A DNA stretch of 64,000 bases from Asterias rubens (Eukaryota; Echinodermata; Asteroidea; Forcipulatida; Asteriidae): assembly GCF_902459465.1 (NCBI RefSeq), contig NC_047072.1:15977776-16041775 (forward strand), in the 5' to 3' direction. A program made the position numbers and the translations under genes. Within the stretch, counting starts at the first letter, position 1. Every line of letters starts with the position of its first letter. Below the pieces are notes generated by a model. It was not told where the DNA came from. It searched no databases and saw nothing but the letters and a program-made list of their open reading frames with translations. This document shows, in pieces, positions 11,493-23,300 of the stretch.

Positions 11493-13340
11493 TTTTATGG
11501 ACCCCTTTTTACTTTAACCTTGCAAATTAATTTAAGTGGCACTGTATGGAGAGGCGCCCACACTGCGCACGCACATTTAGTTTTTTCCTTGGCGTTATAT
11601 CCTGACTTACGGACATTGCCATGTATCACGTAGAAGTAGAAGTAGAAGTTGGCACTGTGATAGAAGATTATCTCTCCCAACAGAAAAACAAAACTTTTAA
11701 GATTTCAACACAAGATTAAGTGTAAGTGTCATTGTATTACAATTTGTAACCAAGTTGGATAGATGATTTTTGTTTAAATCGTTTAGTTTTTGATTGTGAA
11801 CAATTTTCCTGTTATCCTACTGAAAACACAAGACACCAGGTAGCCCAGGTTGGACTCCTCCGTTGCAGGCAACGTGACGGAGTCCAGGGTATAAAGGTCC
11901 CATACCATTGCGAAAACAATTCAAAAATCTGTTACAACATATTCTACCTAACTCGGGAGTCTGAACTTTTACTCACATGTTCCTTGTAGTTGGAACTCCA
12001 AGTTTGCATTATTTGAAATTGTTGAATTTTCTCCTTTGGTAATAATATTTTGTAAAAAGAAAATTGAAATTGGCGCTTTCCGATCCCACGTTGTGCACTA
12101 ACTTCCGTGTAAACACTTTCTTTGCACTGAATACTGGCGGCCTACTATTTGCAGCCAAATCGCCATCCACTTGCGTCAACCAAACACTAAGCAGATGGAT
12201 AATAGTCAGCGAGCAATTTACACAAAGTGCTATGCGATACCGAGCATTGACGTCTTGTGCCAAGACTCCACGTGCTGGAAGTGTATTTTTTCCTAGGACT
12301 AATGAGGCCACTTCTTACCTTAAATTAGCGCATGCTAACCGGCCCAAGAAAAAAAATATACGGGAACAGGAAAGCGCCCTCAGGAAAGCACTGTGAAAAA
12401 AGCAAGATGGAGGCAGACGGCTTTGCTGCTTTGAATTTATTTAATAAAAAAATTTCACAAGAAAACAAACTTGATATTTGTAACCGAAATTCAACCTGAA
12501 ATTTATAAAAATTCTATTTGAGCTGGAATATTTTACAGTTTTATGCCTCCTGGATTTTAAAAAGTATATTTGAGGAGTTGAAAGCGAGTTAACGGCACCT
12601 ACCCAGTTGACGGCGAATAGCGGCAAGATAATGCACTGTCTTTACTCAACCAAAGCCATGCGCACTTGGGCTGACACTATCAATTGGTACACGATGATCA
12701 ACCACGCCAGTGCAGAACTTCGACATATTTTCAAAAATAATTTCTCCATGGATATATTTGTTCCTGTTTGTTAGCTGTGAACTCGTTGAGAGTATCGTTG
12801 GAGTTCCTGTTTCGAGGTGTCCCTAAAATCTTGGCAAATCTTTTACTTCTCTGTGATCGATGTAAACAGTCCCTGTAAACAAATTGTGTGGTTTTATTTG
12901 CCAAGCAAAGAGTCTCCTCTCCCTTGACCAAAACTTAGAAATACGTAAGGCTCCACTGGATATTTGCACTTGTAAATGCAAAAAGTTTGGTATTTTAGGC
13001 ATTTCTACAAGGTACAAAAATATATCATAATGTTGAGGCCATATAAAAATATTTGCCCACCGAAAAAGTTTCATCAAACACTATATTAATTCACAATTCA
13101 CGATGATCAAATCATGTGACTGAATATTTTGCTGAGCATTCTGGAAAAAAATACAGCTAGGCTTAAAGAAGCCATGTGCCTTATATAATTTTCTAATATT
13201 TTTGGAGATTTTTTTTTTAACCCTCCGATCAATATTATTATTAATATTAAAATTTAAATGATCAGCTTGTTGATCCAATTATCACTGTTGATTTATACGC
13301 TTTATTATAAATTTTAAGAGAAAAAAAGGGGAAAAAATAA
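11493..13340. other. No supported gene
   Basis: Contains a short GTAGAA repeat near 11630 and overlapping ORFs on both strands at 12009-12396 with no recognisable domain. One small plus-strand frame in good start context (MEADGFAALNLF, from about 12407) runs only 30 codons. The region from 13100 to 13340 is very AT-rich. Confidence 0.4.
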
Positions 13341-13343
13341 ATA

Positions 13344-13679
13344 AAAATCAGATTTGAAAGCCAATGATTATTCACACTTTTTATTAAATTATTTATTTTT
13401 GTTATATGTTGCAAATTACCATGGTAATTTAAAAATTTAATTAAAAAATATTTTGAATAAAACGAAGACAACTGCTGGCTAAAGAGTCATACACAGAGTC
13501 TCAAAGAACACTTGTAGTCACTGTAGATGTTTCTTCCATGTATGGCTTCACCAGGAAACAATGGTTTCTTGTTTGCCGTGAAAACAGGAAAAACTCAAAA
13601 CAAATGGGGCCAGTTGAAGTCATCGAAGATCGGTGTGTAGTGTGAACATTTCAATGTCCATCAAGTTTTAATATGTTTG
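13344..13679 (+). repeat. 336-bp duplicated block, copy 1
   Basis: Nearly identical to 14842-15172. The right two thirds contain an open frame ending at 13643-13645, reading RRQLLAKESYTES, VSSMYGFTRKQWFLVC and MGPVEVIEDRC. It has no in-frame start within the first stretch here. No protein family is recognised. Confidence 0.9.
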
Positions 13680-13964
13680 CATACTTCATATTAACAAAAG
13701 AAGGTAATTAGGGCATCGGTTGATATAAACCATCATTATTTTTTTCCCAATTCAAAGAAAAAGGCATAAAACTGGTAAGGGGAGGATAGTGATGAGGGAA
13801 ACTATGAATATATGAACGGATTTCTAGCTTCTCAATCAAATCAGGTAAAAAATAAAGAAAATTGTAGTCAAATTTGTGTTCGCATTGTAAACAACTTTTA
13901 TACCCAGGACGTCAGTGCAGTGGCACTGACTTACGTCTTACCAGGGCTAGACACCAGCTGTCGT

Positions 13965-14130
13965 TTTCACCGAACTATTCCTAACTTAGGTTAGGAATCA
14001 TCTAGGACTTAGCTTAGGACAGGTTTAGTTCTGTATTCAAGTACGTGGGACGAATTGAACCCATCCTAAGTTAGGACAGGTTGCTCATCCTAACTCGAGT
14101 TAGGAGTAATCCTATCGTTTCGAGAAATCG
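13965..14130. repeat. Cluster of TCCTAA/TTAGGA inverted motifs
   Basis: CCTAACTTAGGTTAGGA, CTTAGCTTAGGACAGG, CATCCTAAGTTAGGACAGG and TCCTAACTCGAGTTAGGA alternate within 165 bp and can pair with each other. Probably a small foldback element with worn ends. Confidence 0.6.
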
Positions 14131-14841
14131 GCTGCAGGATACATAGTTAAGTCTTTAAGAATAGATGTACATACAGATACGTACGTGTAAACTACGTACG
14201 TAACAGTACACGTGTACATACATACCATTACTATGTACGTGTACAAACAAACCAGCTAACCAAAGAAAACGCATTTAAAAGTAGCTTCTCTCGGGCAGAC
14301 GGCGGAATGAACCAGATAAATTTAATCTAACAGCTCTTAGCTTGACTTGTGTGCTTTATTTGCTTCATAAATAATACAGTACAGAGATATTTACAGTCAA
14401 AATTTTCCACTTACTCAATTTGCACTTCCCGCAATATTCACCATCTTGGAATTGGATTGATCACGGAATGCAAGGAATGCAAGACTAAACATAACTAGTC
14501 AACAGAGGGCGCTAGGGTAGCTCTTAAAAGAAATTTGGCCCTGACATGCCATGTCAGATTTTTGGCCCCCAACATTAAAAAATATATTTTTTGGAGTGAA
14601 TGGTATTTCAAAGAGTATCTAATGGTATTTCAAAGAGTACCCGCTCTAACGAAAACAAGTTTAACTTTTACTTTTAATGGTCAGGAACCATATGACAAAA
14701 ATTTAAAACGTTTATTAAAAAACACATAAGAAATGGTCACGTGATATATATTGTCGGGATCCCGACAAAAACTAATTTTGAGCACTTTATTTTACTGCTA
14801 CTACTAATTGGAGGACTTTTTCGAGCAATGGCCAAAATGAT

Positions 14842-15172
14842 AAATCAGATTTGAAAGCCAATGATTATTCACACTTTTTATTAAATTATTTATTTTTGTT
14901 ATTTGTTGCAAATTACCATGGTAATTTAAAAATTTAATTAAAAAATATTTTGAATCGAAGACAACTGCTGGCTAAAGAGTCATACACAGAGTCTCAAAGA
15001 ACACTTGCAGTCACTGTAGATAATTCTTCCATGTATGGCTTCACCAGGAAACAATGGTTTCTTGTTTGCCGTGAAAACAGGAAAAACTCAAAACAAATGG
15101 GGCCAGTTGAAGTCATCGAAGATCGGTGTGCAGTGTGAACATTTCAATGTCCATCAAGTTTTAATATGTTTG
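14842..15172 (+). repeat. 331-bp duplicated block, copy 2
   Basis: Second copy of 13344-13679, about 1.5 kb away in direct orientation. The same open frame is kept here with an ATG at 14950 and a stop at 15136-15138 (62 codons). Differences from copy 1 are few and do not break the frame. The element is unidentified. Confidence 0.9.
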
Positions 15173-15394
15173 TCACTTTCTCGAGCCCATCAAAATACCT
15201 GTTGAATTTTAAATCAAAATGTTTGGGTCAAATTGGCCAAAAATTTGAAATAGCAACTTGGAATCCAGTTCATTTCTGGCATACAATTCTATGAAATAAT
15301 GGGCCTTGTATACCATGCCACCTTAGAGGCCAAAATGTCATTACCATCTCAGAACCATGCATCCATTGTCGAAACTGACAAAAAAAATTATTCA

Positions 15395-15935
15395 TAAATA
15401 CCTCAGTTTCGCTATTCCTATTGGGGGAGAGCGCGTCACATGGGTGTGTATAAACCTTTGTTTATGACCGGTAAAAAGCGTTAGTTCATGGGTGTGACAC
15501 GCGACCTTGCACCTGTTCTTATAAGACATGGTTTCTTCATTCCTATCGGTCGAGCTGAAACAGTTGTGTCACAGTCAAGCGATACGCGCGATGCGCACAG
15601 CATTCCCTTATAAGGAGTTGTTTACCCAATGGCGGCAGAGGGTTTTACCATTTCATAGCAGGACGGGTGTTGTGTGGAAAGAAAATCATTAAACATCTAT
15701 AATTATTGCATTTATTTTACTTTTTGACCAAAAATTAAGGATGTTTTTGACCAAAAGGTATTTATGAATGGGAATCAAAGTGTGTTGAATCGGTTTTCTA
15801 CAAGTGATTTAAACCCGCCGAGGCCTGGTTCTTTATAATTTACCTCGGCTTCGTCTCTGTAAAATTATCACGAACCAGGCCTCGTTGGGATTAAACCACT
15901 AGTTGAAAACCTCTTCACCACACATTGATTCCCTT
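15395..15935. repeat. Interspersed element containing a hairpin at 15808-15900
   Basis: AAACCCGCCGAGGCCTGGTT near 15812 pairs with AACCAGGCCTCGTTGGGATT near 15875 around a TATAATTTACCTCGG loop region. The right end matches the repeat at 8040-8150. The left boundary is a guess. Confidence 0.6.
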
Positions 15936-15966
15936 TATATTAATATTCGCTCAGTTCACTAGGCGA

Positions 15967-16345
15967 CATAAATCTCAAAGAGTATCAAGAGAGTTACAGC
16001 AGTAACACTTCTCAAACGTTGTATTCCTAAAGAAATTATTCTTCCTGTGATGTGGCAATATCTAAAAGAAGTATGAAAAGGGGTACCGCGGTATTACTGC
16101 TCGACTGTGTATATCTTTTGGGATTGTTCTTCCTGAGTGCATATTCTCTCAAGAGTTTTGGCATTATCTCAAGTCTAAGAAGCGTTACTGTGGTAACATA
16201 TCTCAGACTGTGTACTACTATGGGCTCAAGAGTTCAGCCAATATCTCAAAAAAAGTATAAGAAGCGCGCAGTAACACTTCTCGGACTGTGTATTACTTTC
16301 AGGAATATTCTGTTATTTTTAAAGAAGTACAGCAGCTTGGGTTAA
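15967..16345 (+). repeat. Degenerate tandem repeat, unit ~75-80 bp, about four copies
   Basis: AATATCTAAAAGAAGTATGA, ATTATCTCAAGTCTAAGAAG, AATATCTCAAAAAAAGTATA and AAATCTCAAAGAGTATCAAG each precede a TAACACTTCTC- and ACTGTGTAT-like block. A 97-codon open frame (16052-16345) is formed by the repeat itself and repeats the same hydrophobic pattern. I do not regard it as a gene. Confidence 0.65.
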
Positions 16346-17254
16346 AGTACAATGTGTTTTGAGAAATGTTTCACCCATGGCAACAAAATGCAATGTCTTT
16401 TACAGGGGTAATCTTAGTATTTTACAATGTCAATTCTATATCACACAGTTGTTTCTTGTTTCACATGATCAAGGTATTTATTTCACACAAAGCCATGAAA
16501 ACTAGGAGTTTTGCTACATAGATTGGTTTTGACCTTAACGCAAATACTTGGTACACATGCATAGCTAGCGATCTGGATTGCGAGCTGGATCAGCATGCAC
16601 CCCACTCAACAGTGAGGGCTTCCCAAAAAAATTTGCAAAAAGGTCTTTGATGACATTAGTTAACAACAGGGTGGACCACGTGAAGGTTGTCATCTTCCAC
16701 CCCACAACAGTTAAAGGGATCATAATACATCAAAGTGTGTAACCATTACAACAATTGCTTCTTTGAAATGTTACCCCCTTTGATACCTAGCCTACGGAGT
16801 GAAAAACCAGAGATAACAAATACTCTGGAAAACCCCACTTAAACTTATCTATAATAACTATGGCTTAAGAAATGCTTTATGATTATGCGGTTAAAGAAAA
16901 TTGTATATACAGTTTCCTTGCAGTAAAACCAATTAATTACTTTCCTTTGTTTAAAATAAGATACATTTTATAATTACAATTAATATCCTATATCGGAAGT
17001 CATGACTACTTGGCTAGCTCCCTTTGTCTGCATAGTGAAGAAACACACTTGTGAGAAAGTACTCTCAACTATAAAACTGTTGTGAATGGTACATCAATTA
17101 CCAATCTTAGTGTGGCATTTTGCCACATAATTAGCACCAGATAATAAACTAATCTCATGTTCTTTGTATTAAAAGAAATACTCTCATTAACAAGCACTCT
17201 CAATTATAATGTGACCTTTGTTATAACCATAGTAATTCATTAATATAATAACTA
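16346..17254. other. No gene recognised
   Basis: AT-rich spacer before the 65-bp satellite. I see short chance ORFs only. Confidence 0.45.
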
Positions 17255-17940
17255 GGACTTAAAAATGCCCTCAATAAACATACAATGCCATGACCATTGT
17301 AATTAATTAGCATATGAATGAGGACTCAAATACCCTCAGTAATCATACAACGCCAAGACCATTGTAATTAATTAGCATATTAATGAGGACTCAAATACCC
17401 TCAGCAATCATACAATGCCATGACCATTGTAATTAATTTGCATATTAATGAGGACTCAAATACCCTCAGCAATCATACAATGCCATGACCATTGTAATTA
17501 ATTTGCATATTAGTGAGGACTCAAATACCCTCAGCAATCACACAATGCCATGACCATTGTAATTAATTTGCATATTAATGAGGACTCAAATACCCTCAGC
17601 AATCATACCATGCCATGACCATTGTAATTAATTTGCATATTAATGAGGACTCAAATACCCTCAGTAATCATACAATGCCATGACCATTGTAATTAATTTG
17701 CATATTAACGATGACTCAAATACCCTCAGTAATCATACAATGCCATGACCATTGTAATTAATTTGCATATTAATGAGGACTCAAATACCCTCAGTAATCA
17801 TACAATGCCATGACCATTGTAATTAATTTGCATATTAATGAGGACTCAAATACCCTCAGTAATCATACAATGCCATGACCATTGTAATTAATTAGCATAT
17901 TAATGAGGACTTACTTACCCTCAATAAACATGCAATACCT
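17255..17940 (+). repeat. 65-bp satellite, about 10.5 copies, with octamer motifs
   Basis: AGGACT starts at about 17255, 17321, 17386, 17451 and then every 65 bp to 17906. Each unit holds CCATTGTAATTAATT, then TTGCATATTAATGAGG or AGCATATTAATGAGG, then CTCAAATACCCTCAG. Seven central units contain a perfect ATTTGCAT (POU octamer complement) beside TAATTA. The first and last units have ATTAGCAT instead. Confidence 0.95.
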
Positions 17941-18199
17941 CAATAAGAGTTACTGAACCCAATGTGTGTCCTTAAATAATAACTAATAAAAAAAACATGG
18001 TGGCCACCATGTGGGGGTACCCCCAGAACACTTATAATATTGTTTGGATGAATACTGGAAAGACAGAGTGACACACAATACAAGTTACCATTCATATTTA
18101 ATACAATTTTCAAATTCAGTAATAGTAAAACTAAACTTTATTACTTTGTAATGTTAAACCAATCATACACTTCCTGACAAGCTTGTTGTCTTTATAATT

Positions 18200-18465
18200 T
18201 GTAATGACACTACCTTTACAAATAACCTTATGTTGTTTCATAATTGTAATGAGCAATTGCATTACAAATTTAGTTAAATTGTTTCATACTTGCAATAAGG
18301 TACTTTATTGCAAGTATGTTATATTGCATGAGTGTAATAAAGTACCTCATTACAAACATGCAATCTTTTATGTGAATACATTAACTTGTAAGGAATTATA
18401 TCATTACAAGTTATAATGTATTCTGTCTACAAACTTGAAATGAAGTACGATCATTACAAGTAAGT
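18200..18465. repeat. Clustered GTAATGA/CATTACAAG motifs with a perfect hairpin
   Basis: TTGTAATGA- and CATTACAA-type words recur about nine times in both orientations. CATACTTGCAATAA at 18285-18298 pairs perfectly with TTATTGCAAGTATG at 18305-18318 around a 6-nt loop. Confidence 0.75.
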
Positions 18466-18544
18466 TGACCTAGGCAGCTTGAAGCAGGAACTTCATCACA
18501 TCAAGACATCACTACAACTCAACGACTAAAAGACCTTAAATTCC

Positions 18545-18965
18545 TGCAGCCAGCCCAAGCCATTCATCATCACAGCAGACAAAGGTCCGCAGTTCAAGGC
18601 TACCATCACCCTTCTTTACATCGGCCATGCATCTCACAAACTGCATCGAATTATCAGCCAAGCTCAAGTGAAGACCTTTCCAGAACAAACAAGATCCAAA
18701 CATCACTTCACACACACAAAGACCAGCAAGACACTCATGCCAAAGCTGTTGTTTACCACATTCCCTGTGAATGTGATAACACAGAGAGCTGCTGCATTCA
18801 TATCCACGAGAATCAAGGAACATCAAGCCATGACAAATCAGCCGTCATCAAACATTCACACAAACAAAATTAACTCATCAAATGGACGCCAAGCTCATCG
18901 CACCAGTCAGTTCTGCACCAACGCAGAGTCAGGGATACCAGAATCAGGAAGACATCAGGTTTTTC
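18545..18965 (+). pseudogene. Penelope-like element relic (linker plus GIY-YIG region)
   Basis: Frames in plus order read YIGHASHKLHRIISQAQVKT, then VYHIPCECDNT, then TRIKEHQ, then HDKSAVIKHSH. This is the usual order at the C-terminus of Penelope-like reverse transcriptases, running into a GIY-YIG nuclease. The YIGETGR stretch is disrupted and at least two frameshifts separate the pieces. Assignment is by motif resemblance; other GIY-YIG-bearing retroelements are possible. Confidence 0.6.
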
Positions 18966-19431
18966 ATTAACGGCATCTGATTACCCATACTCAAGCCAAC
19001 CCTTCCAGCAGCAGCTCACCACAACAATTCACACTCCAACTCACTGGCATCACAGGTCAAGAACAGCTTGGATCCTTCCGCCCCAATATGCATCCCCTCC
19101 AGTGCTACTTAAACTCCACCACCATTACTAGTCCAGCTTTCTCCTGAAGGCAAGCAGAGTCTACTGTTCGAAATGTCGAGACCACACAGGCTCTTTTCAG
19201 AGTCAACACTAACACAAACGAGATTTACACATTGTTGTACCCACAAGTTTACTATATATTTATAGGTTTTTTTCCTATTTATCCACACCATGCAAAAGCT
19301 TCAAACAATACTAATATTCAAGTCATTGTTCCACAATATGAAAACGTTGTGTTAGTGAGTTCAATCTGCAGATGAATCCGGATGATCATGCTGTAATATC
19401 AAGATCCGTTGGAAGATTTGTTCAATGTTGT

Positions 19432-19639
19432 TCAGCTCTTGGAAAGTCTACTCATTGGTCGAAGTACATCCTTAGTAACAGTCGAAGCTGGTGGATATGA
19501 CCTTAGATGAGGGCAGTCATCATGAAGAAACAGTCCTCCTTTACAAAGACTGTGTTGAAGCAACAGTTTTATTGGTGCTGCATAATGTGGCTCAGCATCT
19601 TGACATAACCAACTCTTTAGTTGTTTGACTCTGTTCATC
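19432..19639 (-). CDS. Candidate coding exon, unidentified
   Basis: After a good acceptor (AATAAAGT-free TTATTTTAG, exon from 19639) a minus-strand frame of 68 codons opens at MNRVKQLKSWLCQDAEPHY. It continues through HDDCPHLRSYPPASTV and ends at 19434-19432. The composition looks protein-like. No upstream exon in matching phase was identified and no family is recognised. It lies downstream, in minus-strand sense, of the 0.9-kb array and of a LINE relic, so a transposon origin is equally possible. Confidence 0.3.
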
Positions 19640-19859
19640 CTAAAATAACAGAAAATAAAAAATATTTTAAGAGTTAAATTTTTGCATTTAAGCAAAGTTT
19701 ATTTCCTGCACTTTAATGGATTTCTCACATTTCAAATCAAGCTCAGCAAAGAGGTCGTACCTTCAAGGATCCTTTTAAGTAGGTCATCACAATCACCTGT
19801 ATGTATAAGTAGTAGTTGAGCGAGAGGTTGTCTTCAGCAGACGCCATCTCACGCTTCGT

Positions 19860-20045
19860 TCAGCATCAGCATCTTAAGCTCAGTTGTTTCTGGTTGTTTG
19901 CTGTGTCCTTCAGCTGGTCTAAGAATGTTAGTGCTCTCGTGCCCTCGATTCTGTTTCCATCGATGGGCTCCCAAAAGAGTAGGGGGCTCACAGCTAGCTC
20001 TGGATGGCGGGCACAGTGGGCAGCCAGCCTCATTCTTCGTTTCTT
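19860..20045 (-). pseudogene. LINE reverse-transcriptase C-terminal tail relic
   Basis: A minus-strand frame reads IKKRRMRLAAHCARHPELA, LLFWEPIDGNRIEGTRALTF and LDQLKDT, then hits stops at the position where such tails continue. The pattern (basic, RxRxAGHC-like, then LLFWEP, then GxxxR, LTFxDxL-DT) is the common C-terminal tail of one LINE family in invertebrates. It differs in type from the LINE at 10-11.5 kb. Confidence 0.6.
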
Positions 20046-20334
20046 GATCTTGACAGATACTCTTGGTTGACATCAAAGAGCTGGAAGTTTGGCAAATGGT
20101 CTTCCAAGTGTACATCAAGGGCCATTGGTAGCATCCTTGTATAGACGCCATCTAGCGCTCTTTCTTGAGCTGCATCAAGATCAGCACAATTTGCACCACC
20201 GGACTGAAGAGAAAAAATTACCTCTAGGTAACACCATCTGAAAGAAAGTTGTAATCACATCAGTACAAACCATATCGAGTATAATATATTGTAATCATCT
20301 AATGATCATCACAGGACTACTGCTTAAAACTTGA

Positions 20335-23300
20335 GTTAAATCACTAATTTTCATGAAAAAGTTTGAAGTTTCTGTCATACTCATCTCAAAGGCGCAGACT
20401 GTTGAAAAAAAAATTGACAAACAAACTCTCTGCACAATTCTTTCAAGTTATGTTATTCCATGTGTAAAACCATTATTACATTTGTTGTCAATCCACTAGA
20501 CTGCAATGCTTTTTCAATCATTATTTATCATTCAATAACTGCATCACTAAATTAGTTCAAAAATTATAATAAGTCGCTGCTTTTCATGAACAAGTTTGAA
20601 CTGTTTATGTCATCTTAAAGACATCGATTGTTGAAAAAATATTGACCCAACAAACTTTATGCACAATCCTTCCAAGTTATGTTACTACTGTTACAGTTTT
20701 TTTTACGAATATAGTTGCCATTATTACATCTGTTGTTGATCCATTAGACTGCAATGCATGTTCTCATCAACCAGGGAGACAGGAACACTTCTCTATGAAG
20801 CCAGGCGTCCAGCTGTCGTCATCTTGGCCCCTCATCGTCGGCAGATAGACGTCACCAGCACGAGCGCATGGCAGTTTCCAATGGACTCCCTACTTCACAG
20901 GCAGTTGGTTCCGCATTTCACCATTGCACTAAATAAAAGACAAAAAATAGATACATTCAGAAAATGCACTTCCAAATAAAATAATTCCATTTAGTTTGGG
21001 AAAACTACAGGTGAATATAAATGTGGGCTTGAGTTTTACGATCATATTAATTGTTAGTGTTTCTTTCTCTGAATTTTTAGAGAGTCAAATATTTCTCATC
21101 AACTCCTTTGTTTGCATTGACCAAATCAATAAAAATTGTGAATATTGTCATTAAACTTTGATGAACACATTCCAGAGGAAAGAAAGGAATGTTCATGTTT
21201 TGTCAAGGATTGACTGCATGGTTTTATTGCTAGTTTTGTTTAGGCATTAAAAATAAGCTGCATGAAGTTTTCAAAAGCACTTTTTATGACTGAAATGACT
21301 AATACTGTATTTTACTGTTTTAAGTCATCTTACCTGGAAACTTGCATCCTCGGAGACCATAAGACACCCTCGTCCTCGTTCCATGATGCCCTTTTGGTAG
21401 CCAGATGAGTCCTTGTGACATCACCTGTATGGAGAATCATTCAATAACTGCATCACTAAGTTAGTTCAAAAAATGAGTTAAGTTGCTGCTTTTCATCAAC
21501 AAATTTGAACTGTTTATTTCATCTCAAAGACGATTGTTGAAAAAATATTGACGCAACAAATTTTATGCACAATCCTTCCAAGTTATGTTACTACTTGTGT
21601 AAAAACTGTTTCAGTTTTGGGATTTTTACGAATATAGTTGCCATTATTACATCAGTTGTTGATCCATTAGACTGCAATGCATGTTCTCATCAACCAGGGA
21701 GACAGGAACACTTCTCTATGAAGCCAGGCATCCAGCTGTCGTCATCTTGGCCCCTCATCGTCGGCAGATAGACGTCACCAGCACGAGCGCATGGTAGTTT
21801 CCATTGGACTCCCTACTTCACAGGCAGTTGGTTCCGCATTTCACCATTGCACTAAATAAAAGAAAAAAAATAGATACATTCAGAAAATGCACTTCCAAAT
21901 AAAATAATTCCATTTAGTTTGGGAAAATTACAGGTGAATATAAATGTGGGCTTTAGTTTTACGATCATATTAATTGTTAGTGTTTCTTTCGCTGAATTTT
22001 TAGAGAGTCAAATATTTCTCATCAACTCCTTTGTTTGCATTGAGCAAATCAAAAAAAATTGTGAATATTGTCATTTAACTTTGATGAACACATTGCAGAG
22101 GAAAGAAAGGAATGTTCATGTTTTGTCATGGATTGACTGCATGGTTTTATTGCTAGTTTTGTTTAGGCATTAAAAATAAGCCGCATGAAGTTTTCAAAAG
22201 CACTTTTTATGACTGAAATGACTAATACTGTATTTTACTGTTTTAAGTCATCTTACCTGGAAACTTGCATCCTCGGAGACCATAAGACACCCTCGTCCTC
22301 GTTCCATGATGCCCTTTTGGTAGCCAGATGAGTCCTTGTGACATCACCTGTATGGAGAATCATTCAATAACTGCATCACTAAGTTAGTTCAAAAAATGAG
22401 TTAAGTTGCTGCTTTTCATCAACAAGTTTGAACTGTTAATGTCATCTCAAAGACATCGATTGTTGAAAAAATTATGATGCAACAAACTTTATGCACAATC
22501 CTTCCAAGTTATGTTACTACTTGTGTAAAAACTGTTTCAGTTTTGGGATTTTTACGAATATAGTTGCCATTATTACATCAGTTGTTGATCCATTAGACTG
22601 CAATGCATGTTCTCATCAACCAGGGAGACAGGAACACTTCTCTATGAAGCCAGGCATCCAGCTGTCGTCCTCTTGGCCCCTCATCGTCGGCAGATAGACA
22701 TCACCAGCACGAGCGCATGGGGACTCCCTACTTCACAGGCAGTTGGTTCCGCATTTCACCATTGCAGTAAATAAAAGACAAAAAATAGATACATTCAGAA
22801 AATGCACTTCCAAATAAAATAATTCCATTTAGTTTGGGATAACTACAGGTGAATATAAATGTGGGCTTTAGTTTTACGATCATATTAATTGTTAGTGTTT
22901 CTTTCTCTGAATTTTTAGAGAGTCAAATATTTCTCATCAACTCCTTTGTTTGCATTGACCAAATCAATAAAAATTATGAATATTGTCATTAAATTTTGAT
23001 GAACACATTCCAGAGGAAAGAAAGGAATGTTCATGTTTTGTCAAGGATTGACTGCATGGTTTTACTGCTAGTTTTGTTTAGGCATTAAAAATAAGCCGCA
23101 TGAAGTTTTCAAAAGCACTTTTTATGACTGAAATGACTAATACTGTTTTAAGTCATCTTACCTGGAAACTTGCATCCTCGGAGACCATAAGACACCCTCA
23201 TCCCTGTTCCATGATGCCGTTTTGGTAGCCAGATGAGTCCTTGTGACATCACCTGTATGGAGAATCATTCAATAACTGCATCACTAAGTTAGTTCAAAAA

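Noticed and set aside
12009-12396. Complementary ORFs of 100 and 110 aa, and a short MEADGFAALNLF frame nearby
   Set aside because: No domain, and no splice site that would extend them in phase. The strand cannot be decided.
17255-17940. CRISPR-like regular array
   Set aside because: The repeated unit is the whole 65 bp with no variable spacers, and the window is clearly a eukaryotic genome.
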